A DNA stretch of 64,000 nucleotides from Kiritimatiellia bacterium (GTDB lineage: Bacteria; Verrucomicrobiota; Kiritimatiellia; RFP12; UBA1067): assembly GCA_017454745.1 (NCBI GenBank), contig JAFTCL010000083.1, positions 1-64,000 on the forward strand. The letters are read 5' to 3'. Below, piece by piece: positions 27,816-35,721 of this stretch. The notes below the pieces were generated by a model. It was not told where the DNA came from. It did not search any database and worked only from the letters and a program-made list of their open reading frames with translations. A program made the translations under genes and the position numbers. Within the stretch, counting starts at the first letter, position 1; the number at the start of each line of letters is the position of its first letter.

Positions 27816-28229
27816 ATGAAATTGACAACACTACTCGTTTGTGCGTTGGTTGGCGTACTTGCCGCCGGTTGCCGCACATCGGCCGGCACATCGCTCGTGA
27901 CGGATCATACGACGGGAAGTTCCGTCCTTTTTGAGGGTAACACCCGTCTGCAAAACAAGTTGGCGGTCAACGGGGTCACCTATGACAGGGTGCCGTCCGG
28001 TTTGAATCGCGTCAACATCCAGCTGACATCGCTCGTGCAGGGGACGCAACATCTGCAGTATCGCATCGCCTGGTTCAACGCCGAGGGGATGGAGATTGAC
28101 GCTGATTCGCGCACCTACCGTTCGCTTATCCTTCAGGGTATGGATTCAGTCACGGTTACGGGCGTCGCAAACAGTCCTGACGCCGTGACTTCACGGCTCC
28201 GCGTGCGCGAGTGGCGCGCGGCCCGTTGA
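27816..28229 (+). CDS. ycfL: YcfL family lipoprotein (DUF1425)
   Basis: A small lipoprotein of 137 residues with lipobox VLAAGC (about residue 19). The mature part fits YcfL/DUF1425, a beta-sandwich with the recognisable run LQYRIAWFNAEGMEID. In Escherichia coli ycfL lies directly before lpoB, and here the order is the same with a 34-base gap. Function is not established; it is repeatedly linked by context to penicillin-binding protein activation. SD aaaggga precedes ATG. Confidence 0.82.
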   Translation: MKLTTLLVCALVGVLAAGCRTSAGTSLVTDHTTGSSVLFEGNTRLQNKLAVNGVTYDRVPSGLNRVNIQLTSLVQGTQHLQYRIAWFNAEGMEIDADSRTYRSLILQGMDSVTVTGVANSPDAVTSRLRVREWRAAR

Positions 28230-28263
28230 TAAACGTCAACAAAAATTGACAAGGAGAATAATA

Positions 28264-28851
28264 ATGAACGTTAGAAGTTTCTACTGTCTCGCACTTCTTG
28301 CCCTGTTTACGGGGTGTGCCACCGCTCCGAGAATCACCGATTCCGAGCTCGACCGCACTCCTATGACCACCAAGATCGAACCGCAGGACATCCGTCGCAC
28401 GGTGGAAAAGATGGCGGAATCTTTGATCGCGGATCCGGAAGTGGGCGAGTTGACAAAGAACGAACGTCCTGTTCTCGACATCGAACCGATGAAGAATCGG
28501 TCGCAGATAATCGTGGATATGAAGAGCATCACCGATTCAGTCCGGACGCGGCTGATCCGCTCGCGGTTGTTCCGCTTTGTCGATCGTTCTACGGCGGGCT
28601 CGGATATTGCCATCATGGATGAACAGGCCCAGCTGGGATTGACCGATCAACGCAAAGCGGTTCGCCCCGGCCAACAGTCCGCCGCCCAGATGTACCTGAC
28701 CGGGTCGCTGTCGGATATCGTAACGCGCGCCGGAAGGGTGACTGACCACTACTACAAATTCACGATGATTCTCAAGGATTTGAGGTCGGGTGAAATCGTC
28801 TGGACGGATGAGCAGGAAATCCGTAAAACCTCCAACCGCCCGATGTTCTGA
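28264..28851 (+). CDS. lpoB: LpoB-like penicillin-binding protein activator
   Basis: A 195-residue lipoprotein with lipobox LFTGC. The family signature is clear: VEKMAESLIADP, PVLDIEPMKNRSQ, then SITDSVRTRLIRSRLFRFVD and AAQMYLTGSLSDI. In Escherichia coli LpoB sits in the outer membrane and reaches through the peptidoglycan to stimulate the bifunctional synthase PBP1b. ATG 28264 follows a good SD (aaggagaa); an in-frame start at 28246 is upstream of that SD and is rejected. The linker between lipobox and globular domain is short here (roughly 30 residues), which would limit reach compared with E. coli LpoB. A cognate synthase is not in the window. Confidence 0.85.
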   Translation: MNVRSFYCLALLALFTGCATAPRITDSELDRTPMTTKIEPQDIRRTVEKMAESLIADPEVGELTKNERPVLDIEPMKNRSQIIVDMKSITDSVRTRLIRSRLFRFVDRSTAGSDIAIMDEQAQLGLTDQRKAVRPGQQSAAQMYLTGSLSDIVTRAGRVTDHYYKFTMILKDLRSGEIVWTDEQEIRKTSNRPMF

Positions 28852-28878
28852 CGGTTGATTTGCGGTCTTAAATTAAAA

Positions 28879-28904
28879 GCCCGGGTCGGTCTAACCGCCC
28901 GGGC
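28879..28904 (+). terminator. GC-rich hairpin ending the lipoprotein operon
   Basis: Stem of 7 plus 4 base pairs with one bulged T and a 3-base loop, placed 27 bases after the lpoB stop. There is no T-run on the plus strand afterwards, so termination would be weak or factor-assisted. An A-rich run precedes it, which would favour minus-strand termination. Confidence 0.45.
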
Positions 28905-28967
28905 GTAATGTATTCCGCGCCAGCCCCGACCCCAAACGGCGGTTTTTCGTTTTTTACGATTTTGTGT

Positions 28968-28996
28968 TTGAGTTTCCCTGTCGGTTGTGATATGAT
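28968..28996 (+). promoter_or_regulatory. Predicted promoter of the oad operon
   Basis: TTGAGT (28968-28973), a 17-base spacer and TATGAT (28991-28996) with TGA before the -10, an extended -10. It lies about 53 bases before oadG. Confidence 0.7.
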
Positions 28997-29049
28997 TTTA
29001 AATCATTTTTTGGGGGGGAGGTACCCCAGTTTCGCGAGGAGTTTTGTTC

Positions 29050-29277
29050 ATGGAAAACATTCAACAAGGTTTGGTGCTGCTGGTTGCCGGGATGGGTATC
29101 GTGTATGCATTCCTGGCGATTTTGGTCTGTTTTATGAATCTGATGGCCAAGATTATCCCCCGGTTCAATTACGTGCTCCCGGATGAAGAGCCGAAAAAGA
29201 AGCCCCGTCCCGCCATCGCGGCGAGTGACGATGCCGTCATCGCGTTGGCGATTGCCATCGCGCGTTCCCGTTGCTAA
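29050..29277 (+). CDS. oadG: Oxaloacetate decarboxylase gamma subunit
   Basis: A 75-residue protein with one N-terminal membrane span (GLVLLVAGMGIVYAFLAILV), a charged, proline-containing linker (DEEPKKKPRP) and a short C-terminal tail. This is the standard layout of OadG, which anchors and assembles the alpha subunit on the membrane beta subunit. ATG 29050 follows the SD gaggag; a TTG two codons upstream is rejected. It is the first gene of the gamma-alpha-beta order. OadG sequences are poorly conserved, so context carries much of the assignment. Confidence 0.85.
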   Translation: MENIQQGLVLLVAGMGIVYAFLAILVCFMNLMAKIIPRFNYVLPDEEPKKKPRPAIAASDDAVIALAIAIARSRC

Positions 29278-29325
29278 CCCTTTTTTCAATCCATTTTCGT
29301 AACGTTTCATTAAGGAGAATCCACC

Positions 29326-31152
29326 GTGGCCAAAAAACAAGTCAAATTCATGTGTACCGCGTTCCGCGACGGTTTCCAGTCCGTGATCGGCGCCCGCGTT
29401 CTTTCCAAAGATTTCCTTCCCTGCGTGGAAGAGGCTTACCAGGCGGGAATCCGCTGGTTTGAGGCGGGTGGCGGCGCCCGGTTCCAGAGTTGCTATTTTT
29501 ATTGCCAGGAAGACGCCTTTGATGTTATGGACGCTTTCCGCAAGGCCGCCCCGGAGGCGGATTTGCAGACCCTTTCCCGCGGTGTGAACGTGGTGGGGTT
29601 GGAATCCCAGTCTAGCGACATGATCAAGCTGCACGCCCAGATGTTCAAGAAGCACGGGATGTCATCCATCCGTAACTTCGACGCGCTGAACGATGTGAAC
29701 AACCTCAAGTGGTCAGGCCAGTGCATCCATGACGCGGGGCTCAACCACGAGGTGGTCGTGACGATGATGGGTCTGCCTCCCGGGATTGACAATCAGGGTA
29801 CCCACACTCCGGAGTTCTACCGCGACCGGCTGCGCATGATTATGGATGCGGGCATTCCCTTTGACCGCGTGGCGTTTAAGGACGCTTCCGGCACCTCGAC
29901 CCCCGCCACGGTGTACAACACCATGAAGCTTGCCCGCCAGCTCCTCGGCGACGGCGTCCACATCCAGTTCCACTCCCATGAGACGGCCGGTAACGGCGTG
30001 GCCTGTTACCTAGCGGCCTTGCGCGGCGGCGCGGACGGCATCGACCTTTCGTTGGCCCCGATGAGCGGCGGCACCTGCCAGCCGGACATCATCACCATGT
30101 GGCACTGTCTGGACGGAGACCCCGATTTCGGTTTCGACTTCGACATCAACAAGATCAAGAAGGCGGAGGATTCCTTCAAGGCTGCCATGGCCAAGTACTT
30201 CCTCCCGCCTGAGGCGATGAGTGTCAGCCCGCAAATCATCTGGAGCCCGATGCCCGGCGGTGCATTGACCGCCAACACCCAGATGCTGCGTGACAACAAC
30301 ATGATGGACAAGTACGACGACATGATCGCCGAAATGTACGATTGCGTGCGGTTGGGCGGTTTCGGTACCTCCGTGACCCCGGTTTCGCAGTTCTACGCCC
30401 AGCAGGCGATCCAGAACGTGATGTTCGGAAAGTTTAAGAAGTTTTCTCCCGGTTACGCCAAGATGGTGCTCGGTTACTTTGGCAAAACCCCGGTCCCGCC
30501 GGATCCGGAAATCGTCAAAAAGGCGGCGGAGTTCATGGCTTCCAGCGAACTCACCAAGCCGTACTCCACACCGACCGACAAGACGGTGCTGGAGCTTAAC
30601 GATGCCGACCCCAATAAAGGCGGAGCCGTTGCCCGTAAGGCGCTTGAGGACGCTGGATTGCCGGTGACCGACGAGAACATCTTCATCGCCGCCTCCTGCA
30701 AAGAGAAGGGCATTCTCTTCCTAAAGGATCCGTCCAAGGCCCCGATGGGTTGCCGTTTCGCGGAGGAGTCCAAGCCCGCCGCAGGAAGCAAGGGCGGCGC
30801 CTGCACGGTTACCATTAACGGTAAGGCTTACGGCGTGGAGCTGAAGGGCGACAAGGCCGTGGTCAATGGCAAGGAAATCGCTTTCACCGTGGCGGACGGC
30901 ATCCAGAAGTCCGCCCCGGCGGCAGCCGCCACCGGCAACGAAACCGAGGTTAAGGCTTCGGTGCCCGGCTCGATTCTGCGCGTGACCGCCTCGGTGGGCG
31001 CGACGGTCGCAAAGGGCGACGAAATCCTCGTGATGGACGTGATGAAGATGGAGACTCCGGTGGCCGCGCCGTGCGACGGCACGATTAAGGCTATCAATGT
31101 CGCCCAGACTGACAAAGTCAACACCGGTGATGTGCTCGCGTTGATCGGTTAA
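29326..31152 (+). CDS. oadA: Oxaloacetate decarboxylase alpha subunit (biotin carboxyltransferase)
   Basis: This subunit transfers the carboxyl group of oxaloacetate to biotin, releasing pyruvate. It has 608 residues: a TIM-barrel carboxyltransferase domain (about 1-300), the conserved PYC/OADA domain (about 310-470), a linker, and a biotinyl domain (about 540-608) with biotin Lys574 in [10 protein letters not shown]. Metal and catalytic residues are present: Asp15, Lys185 (FKDASG), and His216/His218 (FHSHET). The usual N-terminal RDAHQS block reads RDGFQS, a marked divergence. It starts with GTG after SD aaggaga. A related carboxyltransferase of the same family cannot be fully excluded, but the gamma and beta partners make oxaloacetate decarboxylase most likely. 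Confidence 0.88.
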   Translation: MAKKQVKFMCTAFRDGFQSVIGARVLSKDFLPCVEEAYQAGIRWFEAGGGARFQSCYFYCQEDAFDVMDAFRKAAPEADLQTLSRGVNVVGLESQSSDMIKLHAQMFKKHGMSSIRNFDALNDVNNLKWSGQCIHDAGLNHEVVVTMMGLPPGIDNQGTHTPEFYRDRLRMIMDAGIPFDRVAFKDASGTSTPATVYNTMKLARQLLGDGVHIQFHSHETAGNGVACYLAALRGGADGIDLSLAPMSGGTCQPDIITMWHCLDGDPDFGFDFDINKIKKAEDSFKAAMAKYFLPPEAMSVSPQIIWSPMPGGALTANTQMLRDNNMMDKYDDMIAEMYDCVRLGGFGTSVTPVSQFYAQQAIQNVMFGKFKKFSPGYAKMVLGYFGKTPVPPDPEIVKKAAEFMASSELTKPYSTPTDKTVLELNDADPNKGGAVARKALEDAGLPVTDENIFIAASCKEKGILFLKDPSKAPMGCRFAEESKPAAGSKGGACTVTINGKAYGVELKGDKAVVNGKEIAFTVADGIQKSAPAAAATGNETEVKASVPGSILRVTASVGATVAKGDEILVMDVMKMETPVAAPCDGTIKAINVAQTDKVNTGDVLALIG

Positions 31153-31172
31153 TTAACAAGGAGCCACCGAAC

Positions 31173-32663
31173 ATGAAAAAGTTTTTGACCGTTATGCTGT
31201 CGGCATTGGCGTTGGGTTTCGCCAACGTGGTGTCGGCGGCTGATGACGCGGATACGCACAACCCCAACGTGTCCATCCGGGCCGAGCGCCGGGGTGACGG
31301 GGTTTGGACGCCTGCTACGGTGACCCAAGAGGATGCCGAGTTGGCCAAGGTGCGGGCGGAGGCGCTGGCGCTGGATAAATCCAGCGGAAAAAGCTGGAAG
31401 ACCATGTTGGACAAGGTTAAGAACCTGATTGACAGTACCGGCATCACCGGTTTTGTCAAGGGCGAACCTCCGGCGTACCTTACCAAGGGCTATTACGATT
31501 GGGAAGGGCGTTTTCACGAGGGCCATGAGGTTAAGGTTCTCGGCGGGGCGCTTCCCTACGGCGTTGGACAGCTGGTGATGGTGTTTGTCTGCCTGTTGCT
31601 GATCTATCTGGCGGTGGTGAAGGGCTTTGAGCCGCTTTTGTTGCTCCCGATCGGTTTCGGCGGGTTGCTCTCGAACCTTCCGTTGAGCGGCGTCACTGCG
31701 CCACCGATGATGGATATCGTGACGCACATGACCGAGCCGGGCGGATTCCTGTACTACTTCTTTGATTTCGGCATCAACACCGGTCTGTTCCCGATCATGA
31801 TTTTCATGGGCGTGGGTGCGATGACCGATTTCGGCCCGCTGATCGCCAACCCGAAGTCCGCCCTGCTGGGCGCGGCGGCCCAGTTCGGTATTTTCTTCGC
31901 GTTGTTTGGCGCGTTGATGCTGGGTTTTGATATCAAGGGTGCGGCGTCAATCGGCATTATCGGCGGTGCCGACGGCCCGACCGCGATTTGGCTGACCTCC
32001 AAGCTCGCTCCGGAATTGCTCGGCGCGATTGCCGTGGCTGCCTATTCTTACATGGCTTTGGTTCCGATTATCCAGCCGCCGATCATGAAGCTGTTGGTTC
32101 CGGCCGAGCAGCGCAAGATCAAGATGAAGCAGCTGCGCCATGTGTCGAAGATGGAGAAAGTTTGCTTCCCGCTTACCGTTTTGCTGCTTTGCGCGTTGCT
32201 GTTGCCGAGCGCGGTGCCGTTGGTCGGCGCGTTGATGCTGGGTAACCTCTGCCGCGAAGTCGGCCCGTCGGTGGCGCGTTTGGCGGACACCATGACCGGA
32301 CCGCTTTGCAACATCGTCACCATTATGTTGGGGCTGGCGGTGGGTTCCAAGCTGGCTTGCGAAAAGTTTCTGACGCTCGACACAATCAAGATCCTGTGCT
32401 TGGGGTTGATTGCATTTGCGGTTGGAACCGGTGCCGGATGCTTGATGGCCCGCTTAATGAACCTATTCCTTAAAGAGAAAATCAATCCCTTGATTGGTTC
32501 TGCCGGTGTGTCGGCGGTACCGATGGCGGCGCGCGTCTCCAATAAAGTCGGTTTGGAGTCCGACCCCACCAATTATCTGTTGATGCATGCGATGGGACCG
32601 AACGTCTCCGGCGTTATCGGTTCTGCCGTTGTGGCGGGCGTGCTTTATACCCTTTGCAAGTAG
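31173..32663 (+). CDS. oadB: Oxaloacetate decarboxylase beta subunit (sodium pump)
   Basis: The membrane subunit decarboxylates carboxybiotin and exports sodium. The 496-residue chain has the family signatures [29 protein letters not shown] and [15 protein letters not shown] in a multi-span core from about residue 125. The core is normally preceded by a short helix of the type STGITGF, which here begins near residue 87. The preceding 85 residues include an apparent signal peptide ([22 protein letters not shown]) and a charged stretch, an extension not present in the classical OadB. It follows oadA by 20 bases with SD aaggag. Confidence 0.9.
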   Translation: MKKFLTVMLSALALGFANVVSAADDADTHNPNVSIRAERRGDGVWTPATVTQEDAELAKVRAEALALDKSSGKSWKTMLDKVKNLIDSTGITGFVKGEPPAYLTKGYYDWEGRFHEGHEVKVLGGALPYGVGQLVMVFVCLLLIYLAVVKGFEPLLLLPIGFGGLLSNLPLSGVTAPPMMDIVTHMTEPGGFLYYFFDFGINTGLFPIMIFMGVGAMTDFGPLIANPKSALLGAAAQFGIFFALFGALMLGFDIKGAASIGIIGGADGPTAIWLTSKLAPELLGAIAVAAYSYMALVPIIQPPIMKLLVPAEQRKIKMKQLRHVSKMEKVCFPLTVLLLCALLLPSAVPLVGALMLGNLCREVGPSVARLADTMTGPLCNIVTIMLGLAVGSKLACEKFLTLDTIKILCLGLIAFAVGTGAGCLMARLMNLFLKEKINPLIGSAGVSAVPMAARVSNKVGLESDPTNYLLMHAMGPNVSGVIGSAVVAGVLYTLCK

Positions 32664-32689
32664 GTTTGCGCTTCCTGCGGATAAAATTT

Positions 32690-32726
32690 TCCGGGCGGGT
32701 TGGAATCGGACCCGCCCGGATTTTTT
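32690..32726 (+). terminator. Intrinsic terminator of the oad operon
   Basis: An 11-base perfect stem (32690-32700 with 32710-32720), a 9-base loop and a run of six T residues. The left side carries AAAATTTT, so it may also act weakly for the convergent minus-strand gene. Confidence 0.92.
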
Positions 32727-32751
32727 ATTGTCAAGTTGATAGGAAAATCGC

Positions 32752-33879
32752 CTAAGCCAGCGTAAACGTTCGTCCGATTTCACCGGCGTCGCCGGGATAA
32801 AAATCCACCGTAACCGACTGGTCGGAAACGTTCATGCGGAAATGCCCCGCGCCGGGATTAAAGAAACACTCATGGAGGTAAGGGGTAAAGAACGCGATAT
32901 CCTGTTCAAAACGCTTCAACCGTTCGGCGTTGGCCGGTTCCGCTCCCGCGCCATTGCGGTAAACCGAGCCGAAATCCTTGGCTTTGTCATAAACCGGTTC
33001 GGCGGTGGCCAGTTCGGGCTTGCACCAAACGGAATTGGCGGTGAATTCAGCAAACGATCCCACGCCATCTTTTTTGAAAACCCGCCATTCGACCCTATGG
33101 GTATGACCGGAAAGCACAATCGCGTGGCGTTTCAACAACAATTCAAACAGGGTGGACCGGTCATTGGCGCACTTTTTGTTGTCGCCGCCGAGCCGCCACT
33201 GCCAACTGCCATTGTCACCGGGCGTGAACGGTCCGTGCGTAACCAAGAAGGTGTGGCGGACATTCGGGTTCGACTCGATTTCGCTGATGATTGGTTTGAG
33301 GTTACGGGTTTCGAAATCGCAAAACACATACAGGTCGCCGCCGATGATTTGGGAAAACGCGGGGTATTTAACCTGTTTCCCGAGTTCTTTAGACATGAAC
33401 GGCTCGCAAAATTCGTAGTAGGCCCGATGTCCGCCAATGCCCCGGTAGTCGTGGTTGCCCGCAACGGTCAGAAACGGCAGCGAGCCGGGGTAGGGGGAAC
33501 GGAGCATCTTGATGCAGTCGTCGAGCATCTTTTGGTGGGTGGCGTAGTCATCGCAGTCGCCTTGGATAATGTCGCCCATTTGCAGAATGAAGCGCGTCCG
33601 CGATTGTGCCGCCCGTGCGCTGGCGGCCAGCAGGTTGCGGCAACGCTCGCGCCACATCTCGCCGTTGCGGGCGAATTCCTGGCGCTGGACCTTCCATAGC
33701 CATTCGGCTTTGCCCTCGTTTTTGTAGTGCGAGTGGTAAACCGAAGCCGGTTCGGTGTCAAAATGAGTGTCGCCCAGAATCGCCACGGAGTAACGTTCTC
33801 CGCCTTTGGACAGGTATGCGCAGCCGCCAAACGCGGGAAACGTTGCGGCGGACAGTTTTAGGAAATCGCGTCTTTTCAT
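32752..33879 (-). CDS. Tat-exported metallophosphoesterase (possible lipoprotein)
   Basis: A 375-residue calcineurin-like phosphoesterase. Motifs: LGDTHFD, MGDIIQGD, GNHDYRG, THGPF and GHTHRVE. The N-terminus MKRRDFLKLSAATFPAFGGC is a twin-arginine signal followed by a cysteine, so lipidation after Tat export is possible, although the lipobox is imperfect. The last 90 residues form a beta-rich tail. It lies 31 bases downstream of pgpA on the same strand, so the two are probably co-transcribed. This is one of four separate phosphoesterase domains of this superfamily in the window. Substrate unknown. Confidence 0.87.
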   Translation of the reverse strand: MKRRDFLKLSAATFPAFGGCAYLSKGGERYSVAILGDTHFDTEPASVYHSHYKNEGKAEWLWKVQRQEFARNGEMWRERCRNLLAASARAAQSRTRFILQMGDIIQGDCDDYATHQKMLDDCIKMLRSPYPGSLPFLTVAGNHDYRGIGGHRAYYEFCEPFMSKELGKQVKYPAFSQIIGGDLYVFCDFETRNLKPIISEIESNPNVRHTFLVTHGPFTPGDNGSWQWRLGGDNKKCANDRSTLFELLLKRHAIVLSGHTHRVEWRVFKKDGVGSFAEFTANSVWCKPELATAEPVYDKAKDFGSVYRNGAGAEPANAERLKRFEQDIAFFTPYLHECFFNPGAGHFRMNVSDQSVTVDFYPGDAGEIGRTFTLA

Positions 33880-33910
33880 TTTATTCCCCTAGATTCAACC
33901 GGATATGCGG

Positions 33911-34390
33911 TCAAACGAATTTGATGATCAGCGAAAGAACAACCGCCGCGTATGCTGCGTCAACCACATCGTCCAGCAACACGCCGGAGGCGGTGTGGAT
34001 GTTGCGGTCAATGTAGCGGGCGCCGGGCAGTTTGATGATGTCGAAAATCCGGAACAGGGCGAATCCCGCCAACGGGTGCCACCACAAGGTTTCCGGCAAC
34101 GCCAGCAGCGGTACGCACAGATAGCCGACCACCTCGTCAAGCACGAAATGTCCGGGGTCGGGGTCGTTCCAATAGCGCTGCGCCCACGGGGTGAGCCGAT
34201 AGTGGATGATGGAAAACAAAACGATACCGGACAAACACCAAAGCCGGATAATCCAATCGTTCACCCCCAGATACCACGGCACGTAGTGCCAGGCCAAACC
34301 GACCAGAGCCCCGAAAGAACCGGGCATGATCGGCAACAAGCCTAATCCGAAAGCGCTGCCCAAGAAAACTTTTGATTTGTCAGATGCCAC
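33911..34390 (-). CDS. pgpA: Phosphatidylglycerophosphatase A
   Basis: It removes the phosphate from phosphatidylglycerophosphate at the cytoplasmic membrane to give phosphatidylglycerol. Family motifs: LLPIMPGSFGALVGL, DPGHFVLDEVVGY, and FRIFDIIKLPGARYID followed by GVLLDDVVDAAYAA, with several membrane spans. GTG 34390 (about 159 residues) is preferred because gaggag lies six bases upstream; a TTG at 34429 would add 13 polar residues before the conserved start. A weak minus-strand promoter (TTGCTA, 18-base spacer, CATCAT preceded by TGG) may lie between about 34460 and 34490. It is likely co-transcribed with the downstream phosphoesterase. Confidence 0.88.
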   Translation of the reverse strand: MASDKSKVFLGSAFGLGLLPIMPGSFGALVGLAWHYVPWYLGVNDWIIRLWCLSGIVLFSIIHYRLTPWAQRYWNDPDPGHFVLDEVVGYLCVPLLALPETLWWHPLAGFALFRIFDIIKLPGARYIDRNIHTASGVLLDDVVDAAYAAVVLSLIIKFV

Positions 34391-34601
34391 GAAAAACTCC
34401 TCTGCATTATGATCGGAAGATTCCGCCAAAACAAAATACTACTGTTCAAGACAGTGATATGATGCCATTTCCTGCCACCGTTTAGCAAGAACAAAAGTCA
34501 ATATTTGCCAAAACGGGAATGAATATGGGCGGGATGATCCGGTATGGCGGATTATCTAATTCATTGCGTACCATAAATTATCGTCATTACGGTTTAACAC
34601 A

Positions 34602-34630
34602 TTGCGTTTAGAGCCGATTTTTGGTATGAT
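34602..34630 (+). promoter_or_regulatory. Predicted promoter of the nine-gene run 34672-45963
   Basis: TTGCGT (34602-34607), a 17-base spacer and TATGAT (34625-34630) preceded by TTTTTGG, an extended -10. The divergent pgpA side has no comparably good boxes. The rest of the 281-base gap between the two starts shows nothing else I can name. Confidence 0.65.
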
Positions 34631-34671
34631 ATTATTGTTTTTTGGGTGTTTTTTCGATTTTGGAGCTTGCG

Positions 34672-35721
34672 GTGGCGATCAGTCGGTTGTTTTTGGTTCT
34701 TGCTTTAACGGTGGCGGCCTGGGAAGTACAGTCCGGCACCGAGCCGTTGGTTATCGCCAGTTGGAATGTTGAGAATCTGTTTGACTATGAGGATGATCCC
34801 GACAATCCCGGCGATGACGGCTATACGCCCCGCGGTTGGATGCGCTGGAGCGAGCGCCGCTACCGTACCAAGCTGGACCATCTGGCCGGGGTCATCCGGG
34901 AGATGAAACCCCAGGTTTTGTGTTTGGCTGAAGTGGAAAACCGCCGGGTATTGGAAGACTTGACGCAAGTGCTGAAAGAAAAGTACGATTATCCGATGAC
35001 CGCCATCATCCATCGCGAAGGCACGGATTTGCGCGGGATCGACGTTGCCATGTTGTCGGTGCGGAAACCGGAGAAGACAGAGTGGAAGACTCCGGTGTCC
35101 GGGCAGCGTGACGTGCTGGCCGCTTCCTTTGATTTCGACGGTCGCAAGATTACGGTGTTGGCCAACCATTGGAAATCGCAGTTGGGCAACAAACAGGAGA
35201 GCGGGGAATTGCGCCGCAAATGCGCCCAGGCGGCGCGGGGGTTGGTGGACAAGGCGTTGAAGGCCGATCCGTCGGCGGCGGTGGTGGTGACCGGAGATTT
35301 TAACGATGTGCCGGAGTCCGAGGTGCTGACCGGTACCGCCGGATTTGTGCTGGACGAGCAACTGTTTATGACCAACAGTACCGGGAGGTTGCTGTTCAAC
35401 CTTAGCGCGACCGTGCCTGAATCCGAGCGGTTGACCTACTATTACGCCAGCGGTGACAAATGGAGCACGCTGGATATGTTCCACATTTCGCGCGGGATGT
35501 GGAACGGTGATGCGCCGTGGAAGGTGAAACGTGGATCGATGCGGGTGTTTAAAACCCCGCGCCAGTGTAACCGTAAAGGGGAACCGCTGCCGTTCAAGCG
35601 CCAACGCAACAAAACAGTGGGCGATGTCTATTTAACCGGTTATTCCGACCATTTCCCGATTCTGATGGAACTTGAACCCGGAGCAAAGCCGAAGAGGGCG
35701 GATAAAGATGCTGGATTATGA
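34672..35721 (+). CDS. Secreted endonuclease/exonuclease/phosphatase family protein
   Basis: About 349 residues with a signal peptide (about 1-17, LFLVLALTVAAW). The EEP fold motifs are in order: ASWNVENLFD, CLAEVEN, DVAML, NHWKSQ, GDFNDVP and SDHFPI, including the metal-binding Glu and catalytic Asp/His. Family members cleave DNA, inositol phosphates or sphingomyelin; a secreted form with this N-terminus is common in Bacteroidetes and the PVC group, and its substrate is unknown. GTG 34672 is chosen because ggagc lies six bases upstream; TTG codons at 34642 and 34660 are alternatives. It overlaps the helicase gene by 14 bases. Confidence 0.85.
   Translation: MAISRLFLVLALTVAAWEVQSGTEPLVIASWNVENLFDYEDDPDNPGDDGYTPRGWMRWSERRYRTKLDHLAGVIREMKPQVLCLAEVENRRVLEDLTQVLKEKYDYPMTAIIHREGTDLRGIDVAMLSVRKPEKTEWKTPVSGQRDVLAASFDFDGRKITVLANHWKSQLGNKQESGELRRKCAQAARGLVDKALKADPSAAVVVTGDFNDVPESEVLTGTAGFVLDEQLFMTNSTGRLLFNLSATVPESERLTYYYASGDKWSTLDMFHISRGMWNGDAPWKVKRGSMRVFKTPRQCNRKGEPLPFKRQRNKTVGDVYLTGYSDHFPILMELEPGAKPKRADKDAGL

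Noticed and set aside
26179-27891. 570-codon open frame on the minus strand opposite the CsgG-like gene
   Set aside because: It is fully antisense to two convincing genes with signal peptides and SDs, and its product has Arg/His-rich low-quality composition and no recognisable domain.
34391-34429. Longer PgpA start at TTG 34429
   Set aside because: The added 13 residues are polar and precede the conserved start, while GTG 34390 has a good SD at the right distance.
34406-34434. TTGTTT-17-CATAAT as the pgpA promoter on the minus strand
   Set aside because: Transcription would begin within the SD of the chosen GTG start, leaving no functional ribosome binding site.
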